From assembly GCA_037389465.1 (NCBI GenBank), contig JAZARR010000088.1, forward strand, positions 4,588,001 to 4,652,000: DNA of 64,000 nt, in the 5' to 3' direction. This document shows positions 50,156 through 62,748 of the stretch, piece after piece. Each line of letters begins with the position of its first letter. Within the stretch, counting starts at the first letter, position 1. The notes beneath the pieces are model-generated. The model saw only the letters and a program-made list of their open reading frames with translations. It had not been told where the DNA came from and did no database searches. The position numbers and the translations under genes are program-made. The DNA is from Baylisascaris procyonis (lineage: Eukaryota > Nematoda > Chromadorea > Rhabditida > Ascarididae).

Positions 50156-51035
50156 GGTAGAAGATACCCTAATAAGTGGTAGTGCTCCTGTTGGCGAGAT
50201 GCCCAACACCCACGAGGAATCCTCGTTTTCGGAGACGGCTCTCGCGGAGGAAATTCACAACATTATTGAAATCCTGATTTACTTGAATAATGCTGTGTGG
50301 AAAGTGACCATCGTCTGCGAGGAAAGTTGGTTGAGCATAAAATGCAACAGACAAGAGTGCGGGGGGGGGATGGGAGGGATGGGCATTACGGGTTTATGTC
50401 ACAAGAGTGGATTCATCACTCATATTGACAAAACATTTGCGAAACCAAGAGAGTATCGAGGGGTGCGAAACAGTGACTATCCCATGGCAACAAAGTTTGA
50501 TAAGGAGGTAAGAGAATGGCCTAAAATGAACATTATTAAAATTCACTTATTTTCCATAATACCTAACAATCAATGATCCCACGTGAAGAAGAGAAGGTAG
50601 GATAACGTTTCGAGCGCAAATATAACATCAACATAAAATCCTATTTCATAGCCTCATCAGTAAAAGATTGTTGCCAAAAAAGCGCCTCAGTCCCCAACTA
50701 TATCAGACCTCGAAAGACAGCAAACCATATAAACCCACATTTTGCAGCACGTAACCCTTTCGCTCCTAGATTTTTCAACATACCTCGTGCAACAAAAACC
50801 AAAAACAAAAAAAAAAACCGTACTGTTCACAAAATATTCTCCTCAGTAATACTGTCATTAAATCTAAAACCACTTTAGCCCCTCCTTTTACCGCATATTT
50901 ATCCAAGGGGGTTATAACAAAAGAAGCTATGGCATGCATACCCGTCTCTGAAGCAAAAAATTTTGTCAGCACTCAGTGCATCACTTCCTAAACCACATCA
51001 AATGTAAATCATCATACAAATACAGAAGCTTAAAA

Positions 51036-51078
51036 TTTATTAAGATTTGATGCTGCTTTCATATAGCTTGATTTTATT
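51036..51078 (-). terminator. Candidate polyadenylation signals of DOT1
   Basis: Two AATAAA motifs on the minus strand (51073-51078 and 51036-51041) lie about 470-515 bases past the stop at 51549-51551. Confidence 0.35.
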
Positions 51079-51548
51079 AATCAATGGAATGGTGTGAGGC
51101 GATTTGCTTGGCAATCGCTAACAAATTAACACGAAAATACCCCAAAATACCCCTGTCACAGATAAGCAATAAAAAAAAAGCAAGCTTATATTCGATGCTC
51201 GCTAAGTTTTACGCCAGATGCTCACAGCAGGAAGACAAGAGCAGCGCTGCATGCAGCGATATATGCACATAGAGTGTTTAAGATCCCCTATGGAGAGGAA
51301 TGGCCATCATGCGCAAACGCACTACCGCTTCTAACTGAAAGACCAAAATATAAACAAAGAGCTCATTATGCAATTTGCTCACGAGTACAAATATTCGCAA
51401 AGACACAATAACCACATCCCCTATCACCGAAAGTAGTGCGCATGTGCTGAAGAGGACTACAACAGGCAACCATATAATCTTTAAAACTCCAAAAAGGCGC
51501 CTCACTCAAAGGTAGATTTCTGGTAACGCGCAGCCGGAAATGCTCAAC

Positions 51549-53748
51549 TCAGTCTTCATCCGACCTTGCACTCTCCAGTTCGGCAGTGGTCATTAGCGCC
51601 GCTGGCGGCATTGTCACTGTGCCCCCATCAAACGCTCTCGTCGGGCTCATCATCGGGCCCGAAACGCCTTCCGGAATCGATGTCACGTTCGGTGCTCTGC
51701 TTTGTACTCCTGAGAAATCGTCGGTACGACGCATTCCAGACACGACACTTGGGACACCAGTTGTTTTCTCCTTGCGCTTCTCACCTCGTGCACGACGCTC
51801 TTTCTCGGCACATTTTGCAGCGCTGTCCACCTGAACACAGAAACAGCTTGCTCAGTAAACTTCAAACTGCTACACATCACCCATTTAACCAAACACAGTA
51901 GCCCCACCATTAGAGTCGATTTATAAAACCTTTGCTAAATTTGCGGGAACCCCAGCTTCTCTAATAACCAAACCACGGATTCTACTGAACAACGTTCGAA
52001 AACATATGCAAACGACAGGTAGCCATCAAAAGTGCAATGAACGTGCAACGTTCACCCATACAAAGAACAGAATTATTAACCAGCTCCGGTGAAGAATAAA
52101 ATAACCACTAATAAAACATACTGGATATATCGGCTTGAAGTGTCCACAAGTTGGGCACAAGATTATTGTTTGCACCACTCCCTACTCTCCGAAAATCAAC
52201 TGTTTTACTGACAAAGCATGGAGCAAGCAATAGTATACTATGAGATCGACCGGGCGAAACAATGCAACTAACCTTCGCTCACCTTCTAGACACAAACGCA
52301 TCATGCCGGAATACTTATAACGACGTGAACAGTTGGATCGCAAAAAGCAAAACGAAGTCCTCAACTGTCTTAATATTCAATAAGCGGTTTCGAGAACGCC
52401 GCTTGAAGTTCATTCCCTTGCAAGTTCAAAACCCAAGAGGGTGGTAAAGCTGTGGAAACTACATCAGCCAGCAGTTTTATCCTTCATCTTTAGGGACAAA
52501 GGAACGAAGGAAAAATCTTGCCCAAAACCAAAAAACACCACAACCACAATCAGCTTTGCAAACAGAATATAAGATGACAGAAGAAAGGAGGATAGCGGAA
52601 GAGGCAAATGCTAAGGTGATTAAAAACAACTTCATAGATCGCTACGGTGGTTCAGAGTTTGGATATCCGACAAGGTATGCCTACATCTTTATAAACTTAT
52701 CTGTCAAGGTTCACTCTCCTATAAATACCGCCTTAAATCCACTTCCAGAGCGACAATAAAAATTTGTTCCAAATATAAATGCTCTCTTTGTCGAGCACTT
52801 CAAAATACGACGTCACCATGCTGTGATTCTCCGCAAGAAAAAGAACATGCCACATTACCGCAGAAAAATGAAACTTCCGACCAAGTTGTATTTTTCACTA
52901 CCAATGCCATGATAGCGTCTATAGACATTAAATCCATCCCGATCTAAACGATTAAAGGTGGAGGGGTTTAAACTAGGTAGGATTCCCCCACGCCAGTCTT
53001 CCCCCCCTCATCTCTGCTCTCCTACATCGTTTACAGCATATTAAGGCCGGTGAATGGGGGAATGATAGCCTAAAGCAGCATAAGAAAATAGTGCCGGCGT
53101 ACCGCGAGTGGTATACCTCCTATTTACTGATAACATTACTGGCTATGAATGATCCGAGGATGCCAAACTCTCAGAAGAAGCAATCATCATTGCTTGCGTA
53201 TCAACTGGCCGTACAGAAACTATTAAAGAACCTCATACTTCGTCATTAAATACATAAAGTTAATGCAAAAATAGAAAGTGTGATCCATTTGCTAATGTCC
53301 AATAAACAATAGGTATGCAGCTCTCACAATGTTCATAGATCCTCCATTTACCCACTAACCTTATACGTGCACCGCAGAAATGCATCAACATCGACAATAA
53401 ACGAACAACAATAACCGCCTCACCGATAACAGCGCTTACCTCAAGTGCCTTTGCAACAATGTCCTGGATTTTGCGTTCCATTTCTTCTTCTTCCTTTGGA
53501 TCATTAGGCAATTTAGCACTGCTTGAGAGTACACGTTTGTTAGATGGTCCACCGCGCACCGAACGACTACGTGCGCGCTTGAGCGCATTCGTGCTTGTCG
53601 GTGCAGCTGCGGCGATCGTACGAGGAATATTGTATGCGGATGTCGGAAGCGCTGTCGTATATGTGGGATGCACCTCTGTTGTCGTAGACATCAGCATATC
53701 ACGCCCCTGAGCGATCGTTGTTCCATCGCCATTCGGCAACACCTCCAT
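51549..53748 (-). other. Last two exons: DOT1 C-terminus or a separate small gene
   Basis: Exons 53440-53748 and 51549-51830 join in phase 0 across a clear GTAAGC donor and TTCAG acceptor. They encode a Thr/Ala-rich stretch, a basic patch (KRARSRSVRGG), and a charged helix running across the junction (EEEEMERKIQDIVAKALE then VDSAAKCAEKERRARGEKRK). The first exon opens with an ATG directly behind a weak TTTGAG acceptor, and the preceding DOT1 exon has a weak GTGCTC donor followed at once by an in-frame TAG. A separate gene of 196 residues starting at 53748 is therefore an alternative. Confidence 0.65.
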
Positions 53749-56700
53749 CTCAAATATTATTTTAATTACATTCGTGCAACGTTAATATGTAAACCAAAGG
53801 TTGCAACTTTACATCACACAACACGTCTATCACAGTGCTATTGGTTTCGCAGCCTGACGTGCTCAATAATGAGAAGCCAATGTTCACTTCAGCCGACCAA
53901 TAATTTCAATAGCATAGGAAACAACCAATTAGCCGTTCTGCATTCAAGCATACTTTCCAATACACCCTATTGTTACTATCATTGTCGCTAATTATTACTA
54001 ATATTCTTATGCTAATAACAGTCATAATAGTTAATAATAATAGTAATAGCAATTATAATTGTCACTCATAGCGGTGGCAATATGCGCATCTCCAAAATCT
54101 TTGAGTAGAAGCATCATCCAATCAATATGCTGCGTTGGGGGGAGGGGGAGGGGGGCAAAGAAGGAGAGGTAACGTGGAGGAGTGGCTATGAAAAGTTCCA
54201 ACCTTCACGACGGGATATGTATATCGAAAAAGGACGACAACAATGGTGCAAAAAGCAGTCATATGTTCAAAGCAAGATAGATTTGCTTGACTGGAGTTTA
54301 AAGTTCACACTTCGTTTGAACGGAGCCCATCTAAGAACAAAAGTCGCCCACGCAAACCGCAAAGAATGTTTCCGCCAATTCCATAGTGGTGTCGATTTGC
54401 AGAACAAGACTCTGACCAGCTGCGTCAGCCGGATGTTGGCATAAAGCATATCGGAAAGCCGACATTGCAATTCACATAACAAGAAAGAGGCAGCCGTTCA
54501 ACGAGGTGTCCTTTGTACACATCTGTGACAACACGACACATTCACCCGCACTCTCTTGCGAATGACTTCTTGACAGCCGATGCGCCGCGCTGGTGGGGAG
54601 GGGCGTTATGCTAACGTCATTTGCAGGTCTTAAGTCCAGACAGACGGTAAGCGCCTCTACTACCGACGTCATACGAGAGTACAACTACTCGCGAACTTCA
54701 CAATGGACGTGAGTTTACGCAAACTAGGACATTGCTTTCCTGTGGAAACCTGCTTAGCGCAAGGAGATATAAACTTGCAGGTGAAGACACGGATATCATT
54801 TCCTTTCTCAGTGCAAATACCGACAAAATGCGCAATTTCTTTCATAGAGAAATTTACGGCATTTAAGCATGTTAAGGCAGAACAATCAACTGCTACAAAA
54901 TGTGAGAAAACGAAGTACAGATAAACTGCCTATTGAAATGAGCACCACAAAGAAATTACTAATGCGCATTAGGAAAACAGTTGAATTTGCTCAGATCCGC
55001 GAAGAAAATAAAGCGCAGAGCAGTTTTTAAACATTTCTGAGTTTTTGATCTGGGAAAAACATCGCGCAAGTTGTATACAACCTTGACAAACTTGTAAATT
55101 ATAAATTACACTGCAACCACATTAAAATTCTACTGCGCAACCCTTAGCGTTCAAAAATTGCACCATTTCGGTAAAACACCCAACGGCGGCCGATAGTTCG
55201 TGCGTTCAAAATCGTAAAAACAGACAACCGAAAATATGTGCAGATGGATTCACGGCTACATAACCAGTCTTGAATTTCAACTAGTCCAGCCTTTCTTTTG
55301 CCTAGATAAGACCCTTTAAACAATATTCAACCGCATATATTTCAACATCATACTTGAATTCACCTCAACATCTGTTATGAAATCTAGATAAATGAAAAAA
55401 AAAAAACGAAACGCTTCTCTCTGCATCAAGAAGAGACGCGGCCATGAAAACATGGCCAATGTTCATTAACGCATTAGGCATTTTACTCCATTCTGAATTA
55501 AAGCTTTTAGCCAAAAAATTACTGTCAAGTACAAAGAACACTGATTTATGGTAATAAAAAAATAGCATCTACCATTCAATTTCCTTTACAGACACATATG
55601 AAGCAGTAGTCGGCGAAACCAATCGTTCACGTCCTAATCTTAATCTTCTCTACTCTCAACTGTTGAAACGGCCGATCAATAAATACATACATTGTTACTA
55701 CTATGATTATCGTTCCTTCTAGCCAGTTATTGCGTGTATACGCAGAATGAATATATACACCTCAGCCATAGGGGAAGTGATTCGATGAGCAACTAAGTGG
55801 GCAATAAATGTGCTTCGAAATTTAGTGTAACGGCACTCAAGCAAGGTTCTAGAGCACCTTTGCAGCGAGCGCCGCTATGCGACTCATGATGTTCTTGTTC
55901 TGGTTCTCTAGGGCCTGACAGTTCTCGGCAAGTGTAAGTGACGAGCTGACCGCATACAACGGACGTTCGCCGGATGCACTCTCCTCGCGACGCCTTTTAC
56001 GCACCTCCATTTGCTGGTTCGACAAATCCAACGCCGTTATCTCGTTCTCTAACGCAGCGCATTCCGCCTGAAGCATTTAAATCACCTATCCGTGTTCCAT
56101 TCTATTTCATATCTATGAATCACTCGATAAAAAACGGTCAGATCAACGGCAACCGAAACATACCTAAGTCAGAGACAAATAATGAGCATCCTATTTGCAG
56201 GATACCCCATCATATACAAGCAACAACTTATGAAAAAATGGGCAGCCTGCAACACAACGCTGCTGCGATGGTGCTGTCCACCTGTCTCGACCTAACGCTT
56301 TCTCCGTTTCTCATGCACCCTTTAACCTCCATTCTTGATTTTCTATGGACAGGTTTCAATGCAATGGTCATTAATCTAGTCAATGTGGGAAAGAATTAAC
56401 GTCAAGTATGTATGTACGTTTAAAATGTCACCCTAAGGCAACCTCATCTCTTCAGCAGCATCGAGTGCACATCTCAGCAAGATGAAAATGCAAAAACGCA
56501 GAAAATATACAGTGATCTTCTTGTGGCGTGCAACAATATCCTTGGCACTTTCGAGAAGTAAAGACGGCGTGCTCGCTTCAATGCCCAATTCATCGAGGCG
56601 CGCATAAAGACTGCTCACACCGCTGGCCAGCAGTTGCGAGATTTGTTTCGTCAGCGAGTCGATTCGTGCATGCATGGTCGCCTGCTGAATCTGAAGTCAC

Positions 56701-59700
56701 ACCCATATTTCCGCTGCACGAAAAAACCAATGTTTTACCCCCCCCCCCAAAAAAAAAAACCGACACTCTAATTACTCAATAATGCACCCAGGGATATGCC
56801 CATTATCAGTTAATAAATTGGCTGGCCTTCGGCAAAAAGGCGTAGGAAACAGACAGCAAGAAATTATGAAACCATTGAACTTCTTAAATAATTCTGAATC
56901 AAGCATGAATTTAGATGAGATGATTACCAGTGCTCACATAGTTTTTTTAGCTTGAAAAAAAAACCATTCTTTACTTCCTTAAAAATTCATTCAGCACAAT
57001 TGAAGTGCTATGCACCATTCACCAAAGGCACAATCATTCATATCCGCTAATTCGTACCACATTTCAGTACTGCCTAGTTGTAACTTTAAGGCAGGCAAGT
57101 AATCGAGGTTCTTAAACGCTCACAGATCAAAGCTGCTCAAAAATAAACGAAAGAAACTTCTTCCGTGATCATTTAAGTGAAAGCGCGGCAAGTTTTTTAC
57201 CTCTCATCTTTCCCTTCCTCCCCCTCCCCCCCTCTCCTCCCCACTCACTCCATCCTCCTCTCCAAAGAACCAGCCCTGTCTTGTGAACAACAGCCGCCTT
57301 CTGCATTAGCGATACGAGAGGCTGCCATACAAAACAATCCAACACAAGCATACGTCTATGGTAATGAGTGCTTATTTCGATATCATATCACTACGCGGTA
57401 ACAAAAATAATCCTACAGACAAAGAAACATAAAACTACTGAGGAAAGAGGATCTCAATAAAATTACAAAAAGAAAAAAGCTACAATGCTGCAAACTGCTA
57501 AGACATTAAAAGATGCGATCTTCGTGTTATGCTAAATGCAGTAAGGAAAAGTAATCGTCCATAAAATGACTCACTCTCAAGCAATCAATCTGACTCGTTA
57601 TATGCACCATATAATCGGGACAGCTCATCAACTCGATTTGCTCTTCGAAACATTTGCGAAGCCATTCTGAAAAAAAAAAAAAAACATAATAAATGCGACC
57701 ATTCAAATAAATACCATATTAAGATGGATAAAGAAAACCAATATCAACTATATTCGATAAAGCTTCGTCACGGTATTCGACAACTATGACACAAGATATT
57801 TTTGTGTCTATTTTTGAAACTTGAGGTTTGCTGCAACCTAACCAACCATCTCGCATGGAACGATTTAACCAATAACACAGTTATTCAATAATAGTGTCGT
57901 CTTGGTATACAAGCATAAGGTAAATGCACTAGGCCATACCAAGTAGAAGGTTGAGAGCTGGATACTTGCTCGAGTGAAGTGTCTCGGCTTGGGCAATGCT
58001 GCCATCGGCGTCTGCAGGAGGTGCAACAGGCAACTGAGATGATGAGAGATCAGTCACTACAAGAGACGATTCGTGCACCGGCGATGTGGGTCGAGCGGTC
58101 GCCGTACGCGTCATATCGTGCATCAGCTCGATCGCTTCTTTCGTCTCCTCGCGAATCGCCTAAAACTCTCACTGCTGACACGTGGTCCTTGCATACAACT
58201 ACCTCTTTCGGTGCAGATGCCAAAGCAACAATACTTCCACAGAAATTATGATACGTGATCTACCATTTGAGAGAAGGATCGCTGGATCGATGAGAGGAAG
58301 ATCAATGGAAAAAAACCGAATTTCAGAAAAAGGTACAAACTCAACAACACAAAATCTTGCGACCTATGAAAAAGAAAAAAAAGGTTAAATGAAACTTTCT
58401 TTTAGCTGGAATGAAATGAGAAATTTAAAAATGTTCTCCTTTAGATGAAAACAATCTAAATGTTTCAAAAAAGAAACTTTTAGATGAAAAGTTAAGAAAT
58501 GCAATATTCAGGCATCCGAAAACAGACATTTTTTTATGAACCAGTATGCATCAGACCACAAACAAGTATGAAAATAAAGACCTGTTATTACTCGCCGAAA
58601 TCGAAGAGATAGGATCAAACATTGCCAAAACAATCTAACGTCTTTTTTGTTCAGATGAAATTAGATAGGAAATAATTTTCGCTTATAAAAAAATATGATG
58701 AGTTGAAAATTAGAAATGAAGTGGACTTAATGAGAAAAAAGCATCCGGACCAACAAAGCGCGCCATGGAAGATGGGAGGATTAAACGCGACAACGAGTTA
58801 TGGCATAACGATGATAATTATGAACTACAAAACGTGAATAATTTAAAGTTCATGCAGAATGGACGTACCTTCGGTGGAAGCGGATTTTTTCTGGGGCGAC
58901 CTCTACCTGCTCCTGTCTTCCGCTTCTTTGCCGACGGTGGTAGATATTCAGTGTCAGGTGTAGGCCACTTTGTTACCACGTTAGCCGGATCACTTTCTGA
59001 GCTTGTAACACTCCCCTGCGGATGCAACTTATCAAGTTTGCTCTTCGTCGAGCAGTACTCTTGCCACTTGCGCCGCGTTGTCGGCCCAATCCTATAAACA
59101 TAACATACAACAGTCAATCACATCATCTGCTTCCTGCCATTCAAGCTGCAGAACATCAACTTTGCGCAGCATGAAATCAACGCTTATCTCGAAAACGCAA
59201 CTTCTGTTGCAACGACTGACACAATTTGGCGTCACTTCATTGGTGGTCGGTAGAGATTCAGCTCATCCGCACCTCACAACGTTTCAAACAAAAAAAATTT
59301 TTGGTAACTCATGCGTCATATGCAACCGGCTTTTGACTAGGAGGGATCATATCTCCATCAGAAAAAATCTAGTGTTGATATGATTGTACCTGCTTCATTA
59401 CGACTCTGCGTACTTTGCGTTAGTGTTGCTCAGTGTGCCTCCCTCCCATTCCCACCCACACCCCTTTGCATCGACTTTCTCTCGAAAAAAATACGAGTTA
59501 ACATCGTCAGGAGATGAAAAAAGCAAAAGTGACAACAGCTGTACTAAAAAAAAAGAAAATTTTACGCATGCTCGTCGTCGTCGTCGGAGTGGCGGCGAGC
59601 TGGCGATCGGGTGCGCGGATTTGGCGATTTGCTACGGGTACGACTCTTGCGGCTCCCAACTGCACGCATCGGCGTAGCGCTTCTGCGCGGTGGCAATGAG

Positions 59701-62700
59701 ACACTCGATTCGCGTGACCCGTTTGATGAACCAGGCGCACTACCCCGCGATGCTTTGCTCGACGTGGACGAGCGTCGACTTCCATCAGAGCCATCTTGGC
59801 GCAGAACGGGATTCCGCTGCGACAGGAAGTATTTCTCGAGCTAAATTTGCTTACGATGAACAAGCTCGTCTAAAGGCATAGCATATTTACTATGCTAACT
59901 TCTGTTCACCTCTGCATGCCATCAGTGCCATCAAACCTAGAACCCATAGAGTGAATCTGCGGGTGCAGCACACTCTGAAGAATCTCCCGACATGATGCAA
60001 AAGGGGTCAAGTTGCATCAAAGAAATAATATTCAAATGGACAAATGTTGGCAGTTGAATAAACATCAAGCATGATAATATGAAGTGCTTGAAGATGATAT
60101 ACAGTAGAGAAGATGGCGATCATATAAAATTTAATCACGTGATCACGCTTCACATAATACGCCTGTATATTCATTCTTCTCAGAAAATGCTACCTCCGCA
60201 GATTAACCCCTCACATAAAACCTCAAAAGATCAATTCGTCTCAAGAAAAATCAAGAAAGAAAAGTCAAAAATTCCCTCAAAAATCTATAAACTGCTGGAA
60301 CAATATTTGCACCTCAAATTCAACCGACATGGCTGCGGAAGCCTTCTAGTGCTTCTTCTCTCCCCTTCCTCCCAGTTCTGCGAGCAGCAGTCATTGGCCT
60401 ATACAAATACAAACAGGCAGCGGAGAAAGCTCGGCGGTAAGAACGCTGGAATTTCTAGCCACATATAAATAATACGTAACTGAAAGTTAAACAATCACAG
60501 AAATGCGAAAAACCTCAACCGAGGTCAACGTGAACGGGTTCTAATCTCTGGAATCCTCGGATACATCAATTGCAGTACCAACTTTTAATAGTGACATAAA
60601 ATGAGATACAGATTATAAGAAAGCCAAAATTTATAGCGAAACCTTAGCACGATTAATTGTGTGATGGTAGTAAGGAACATAATTGCCGGTCCACGAACAA
60701 GCGTTTTCACATTCGACCATTTCGTACACGTCGAGAATGGCCGAAATATCTGAAAACAACAAACTTGCACATACGAACATTACGCAACAAACTTCTTCAA
60801 CTTCCCAGCCCCTCCCTCTTCACCCCAACAAAGAACAATTTTATCCCAAAGGAGTTCAGCTAACTTTACACTTAAACGGCGCCCAACTGCAATAAAATTT
60901 CCAAAAAATCAAAATAAATGAACGCAACTTTAAAATAGATCCCTTCTGAAATTCTTCGTTCTCACCGCCCAGTGACCTCACATGAAGTCAGCTCGCTAGC
61001 CAATAACAACAAATAATTCCTTCAAGAGTTATGCTCATTCAATTAAACAATGTCCCATCTCAATAAAGCGCAAAAAGGATGAAGATGAAGGTCGCCAAAA
61101 CGAGCAAATCCATCTACAGATCATTCTCAGCATCTCCAAATATTAAGCATTTCACTTAGTACCGCTTTTCCATAGAACGCAATAATATAGATCCATACCA
61201 TTCAATTGTCGGTCGGTGATCGAACGATTCGGTGTTCCATATGGTTTCGTCGAAATAATTCGTGTCCCATCTTTTAGCTCCGAAAGAAGCTCTCTGGAAA
61301 AAAGTAACAGCTCTGATTTGTAAACAGCATTAATCAGCTACAAGGAATCAGAACTAATATAGAGGAGCCTTTTTGGTTGGAGCCTTTTTGGCCTTTCTTT
61401 GACCTTACCATTTCGGTCCCAACGCAACTAAACCGAAACAGACTGCAATGCTATACTACAACTGTTTACGCCGTTGTGTGTTCTTGAATAACGCTCATTG
61501 CTTCCCCTCAAGGCACTCAACCAAGTCTCCATCAATCACAAACCCTCATACCTGTGTATGAATCGCAGCAATGCCTATCACTCTACAGCAATATCTCGGT
61601 CTTATTACAAATGTAATCTTCAGCGAGGAATCTTTGACTTTTCGAGAAAATTGCAATTCCAACTTAAAACAGCTGACAATTTAATTGAAAGATATCTGCT
61701 AAAACATACCTCTTAATTCTGCTCTCCAGCATAGCAGTGAACGCGTAATTATTGATGAAGATAATAGTGGCCTCTTTTGTGATAAGGTCTCGAAATTGCT
61801 CGCTCAAGAAATCACCGACCAATAGTTCAAATGGACGGAACTTTTTACCATACCACTTCATCCATCTGCAACAATTCGTTTCATAGGCAAAATGATAGAC
61901 GGTTGTTGAATGCGATGAAAACAATCAATATTATTCAAAACATAAAGCATTCTACAATTCTTGACTATTCCTTCTGCATATTTACCATCAATCACAACCA
62001 AAGATGTCACCAAATCATTGAAAACTCAATTCTAATTCACTGCACTCCATCACTACCCCATTGCAGCAACAACCTGATAAGTAAAAAACATACTTTTTAA
62101 ATTCGGTGCCAAGATTATCGGCGTACTTGCATGGTAGTGTAGCAACTTCGATGCCGACCGCCTTCTTCACCCTTGATCCGCCAGCCATATGAATCACCAA
62201 TTGACCCACACCACTTCCGAGATCCACGAAAACATCCCTCTCCTGCAACCACATTTTCATTTAACGAATCCTTGTAAGCAACACCACCGATAACAAAAGA
62301 ATAAAGGAGGAACAAGGGAAAAGGTTCAACGAATAACCACGAACTAAGCAACCACAGTGTAATGAATGCTTTAAAATTTTCTTGCGAAATGCTAGAACTT
62401 TTTATCGCTTAATTTTTGTCAAGAAAATTTCTCAAAAAGTATTAAGGATTGCTATTTTTCTAAAATATAATCTCCTAAGGGTAACACTTTCCCTGAAAGA
62501 CAGCTTCTTCATAAAAGAAAAATTAGTCGAAGATATACCTTTGGTACAATTTCCTCGATTATCATCTGCATGCGCTCAAATGACGTCTCCCCGTAGGTCT
62601 GCGAAGAGAACGCCTTATAGTGATTATTGAGTAGATGAACATTATCCACTGCGCGATTGTATGCACGAGCACAGATGTGCTTTAGTAGAGATGGTTCGGC

Positions 62701-62748
62701 ACGTTCCGCTGACCAAATTTCACCTCCTGGTTTTGTTGCTCCTTTCCA
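51549..62748 (-). CDS. dot1: DOT1 histone H3K79 methyltransferase (N-terminal exons missing)
   Basis: Exons in coding order: 62539-62748, 62094-62242, 61710-61865, 61199-61293, 60643-60749, 59566-59840, 58869-59091, 57940-58159, 57575-57666, 56511-56690, 55858-56067, 53440-53748, 51549-51830. Every junction is phase-consistent, giving 835 residues. The enzyme transfers methyl groups from S-adenosylmethionine to H3 lysine 79 on nucleosomes, in the nucleus. Visible parts are the catalytic core (residues 1 to ~245), an Arg/Ser-rich exon, an AT-hook (393-399), and coiled-coil exons (480-639), which in the human protein bind AF9/AF10-type partners. About the first 110 residues of a typical DOT1, including the first part of the helical N-lobe, are not in the model. 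The last two exons are less certain and may be a separate gene. Confidence 0.9.
55849..56690 (-). other. dot1: DOT1 coiled-coil exons
   Basis: Exons 56511-56690 and 55858-56067 give heptad-like helices (HARIDSLTKQISQLLASG, YARLDELGIEAS, ECAALENEITALDLSNQQME, QALENQNKNIMSRIAALAAK), following FEEQIELMSCPDYMVHITSQ in exon 57575-57666. Human DOT1L has coiled coils at the same relative place, with the matching phrase 'KLDELGVKALT', and uses them to bind AF10-like proteins. If the donor at 55858 is not used, translation ends two codons later at 55849-55851. Confidence 0.8.
57195..57262 (+). repeat. Polypyrimidine tract in a DOT1 intron
   Basis: About 68 bases, nearly all C/T, between exons 57575-57666 and 56511-56690. 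Introns with such tracts on the plus strand carry polypurine in the transcript. Confidence 0.75.
58869..59840 (-). other. dot1: DOT1 linker exons: Ser/Arg-rich region and AT-hook
   Basis: Exon 59566-59840 starts with LEKYFLSQRNPVLRQ, the conserved end of the DOT1 catalytic domain. It runs into Ser-rich and RS-type sequence (RKSRTRSKSPNPRTRSPARR) and ends in an acidic DDDDE cluster. Exon 58869-59091 has a basic patch, SAKKRKTGAGRGRPRKNP, whose GRGRPRK core is an AT-hook. Human DOT1L has a Lys-rich nucleosome- and DNA-binding region at the same place, including a GRPKK motif. Confidence 0.85.
60643..62748 (-). other. dot1: DOT1 catalytic domain exons
   Basis: Five exons cover the methyltransferase core. 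Residues refer to the partial model: WKGATKP (1-7), YGETSFERM (52-60), SAM motif VDLGSGVGQ (76-84), acidic residue E102 in GIEVA, KWMKWYGKK (120-128), GDFLSEQF, FINNYAF (156-162), STKPYGTPN and SWTGNYVPYY (about 222-231). The Asp/Gly-rich loop, the glutamate that binds the ribose, and the NN.AF motif near the active site are all present, so the enzyme should be active. Confidence 0.93.

Larger units (their letters stand above)
40527..51548. other. 11-kb stretch without a supported gene
   Basis: AT-rich sequence between the 5' end of the proline-rich gene and the 3' end of DOT1. Short frames at 44260-44526 (-), 44293-44658 (+), 45334-45666 (+) and 50154-50576 (+) match no family and lack splice partners. 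The stretch carries purine tracts (42289-42345 and 44032-44093), pyrimidine tracts (45889-45905 and 49915-50155) and many A/T runs. It must contain the promoter of the proline-rich gene near its left end and the 3' UTR of DOT1 near its right end. Confidence 0.55.

Noticed and set aside
50154..50576. 140-codon plus-strand frame beginning MVEDTLIS
   Set aside because: No family resemblance, contains a G-run-coded Gly stretch, and has no neighbouring exons; probably chance.
59507..59863. 118-codon minus-strand frame
   Set aside because: Wrong frame of the DOT1 exon 59566-59840; the frame starting LEKYF matches the DOT1 catalytic end.
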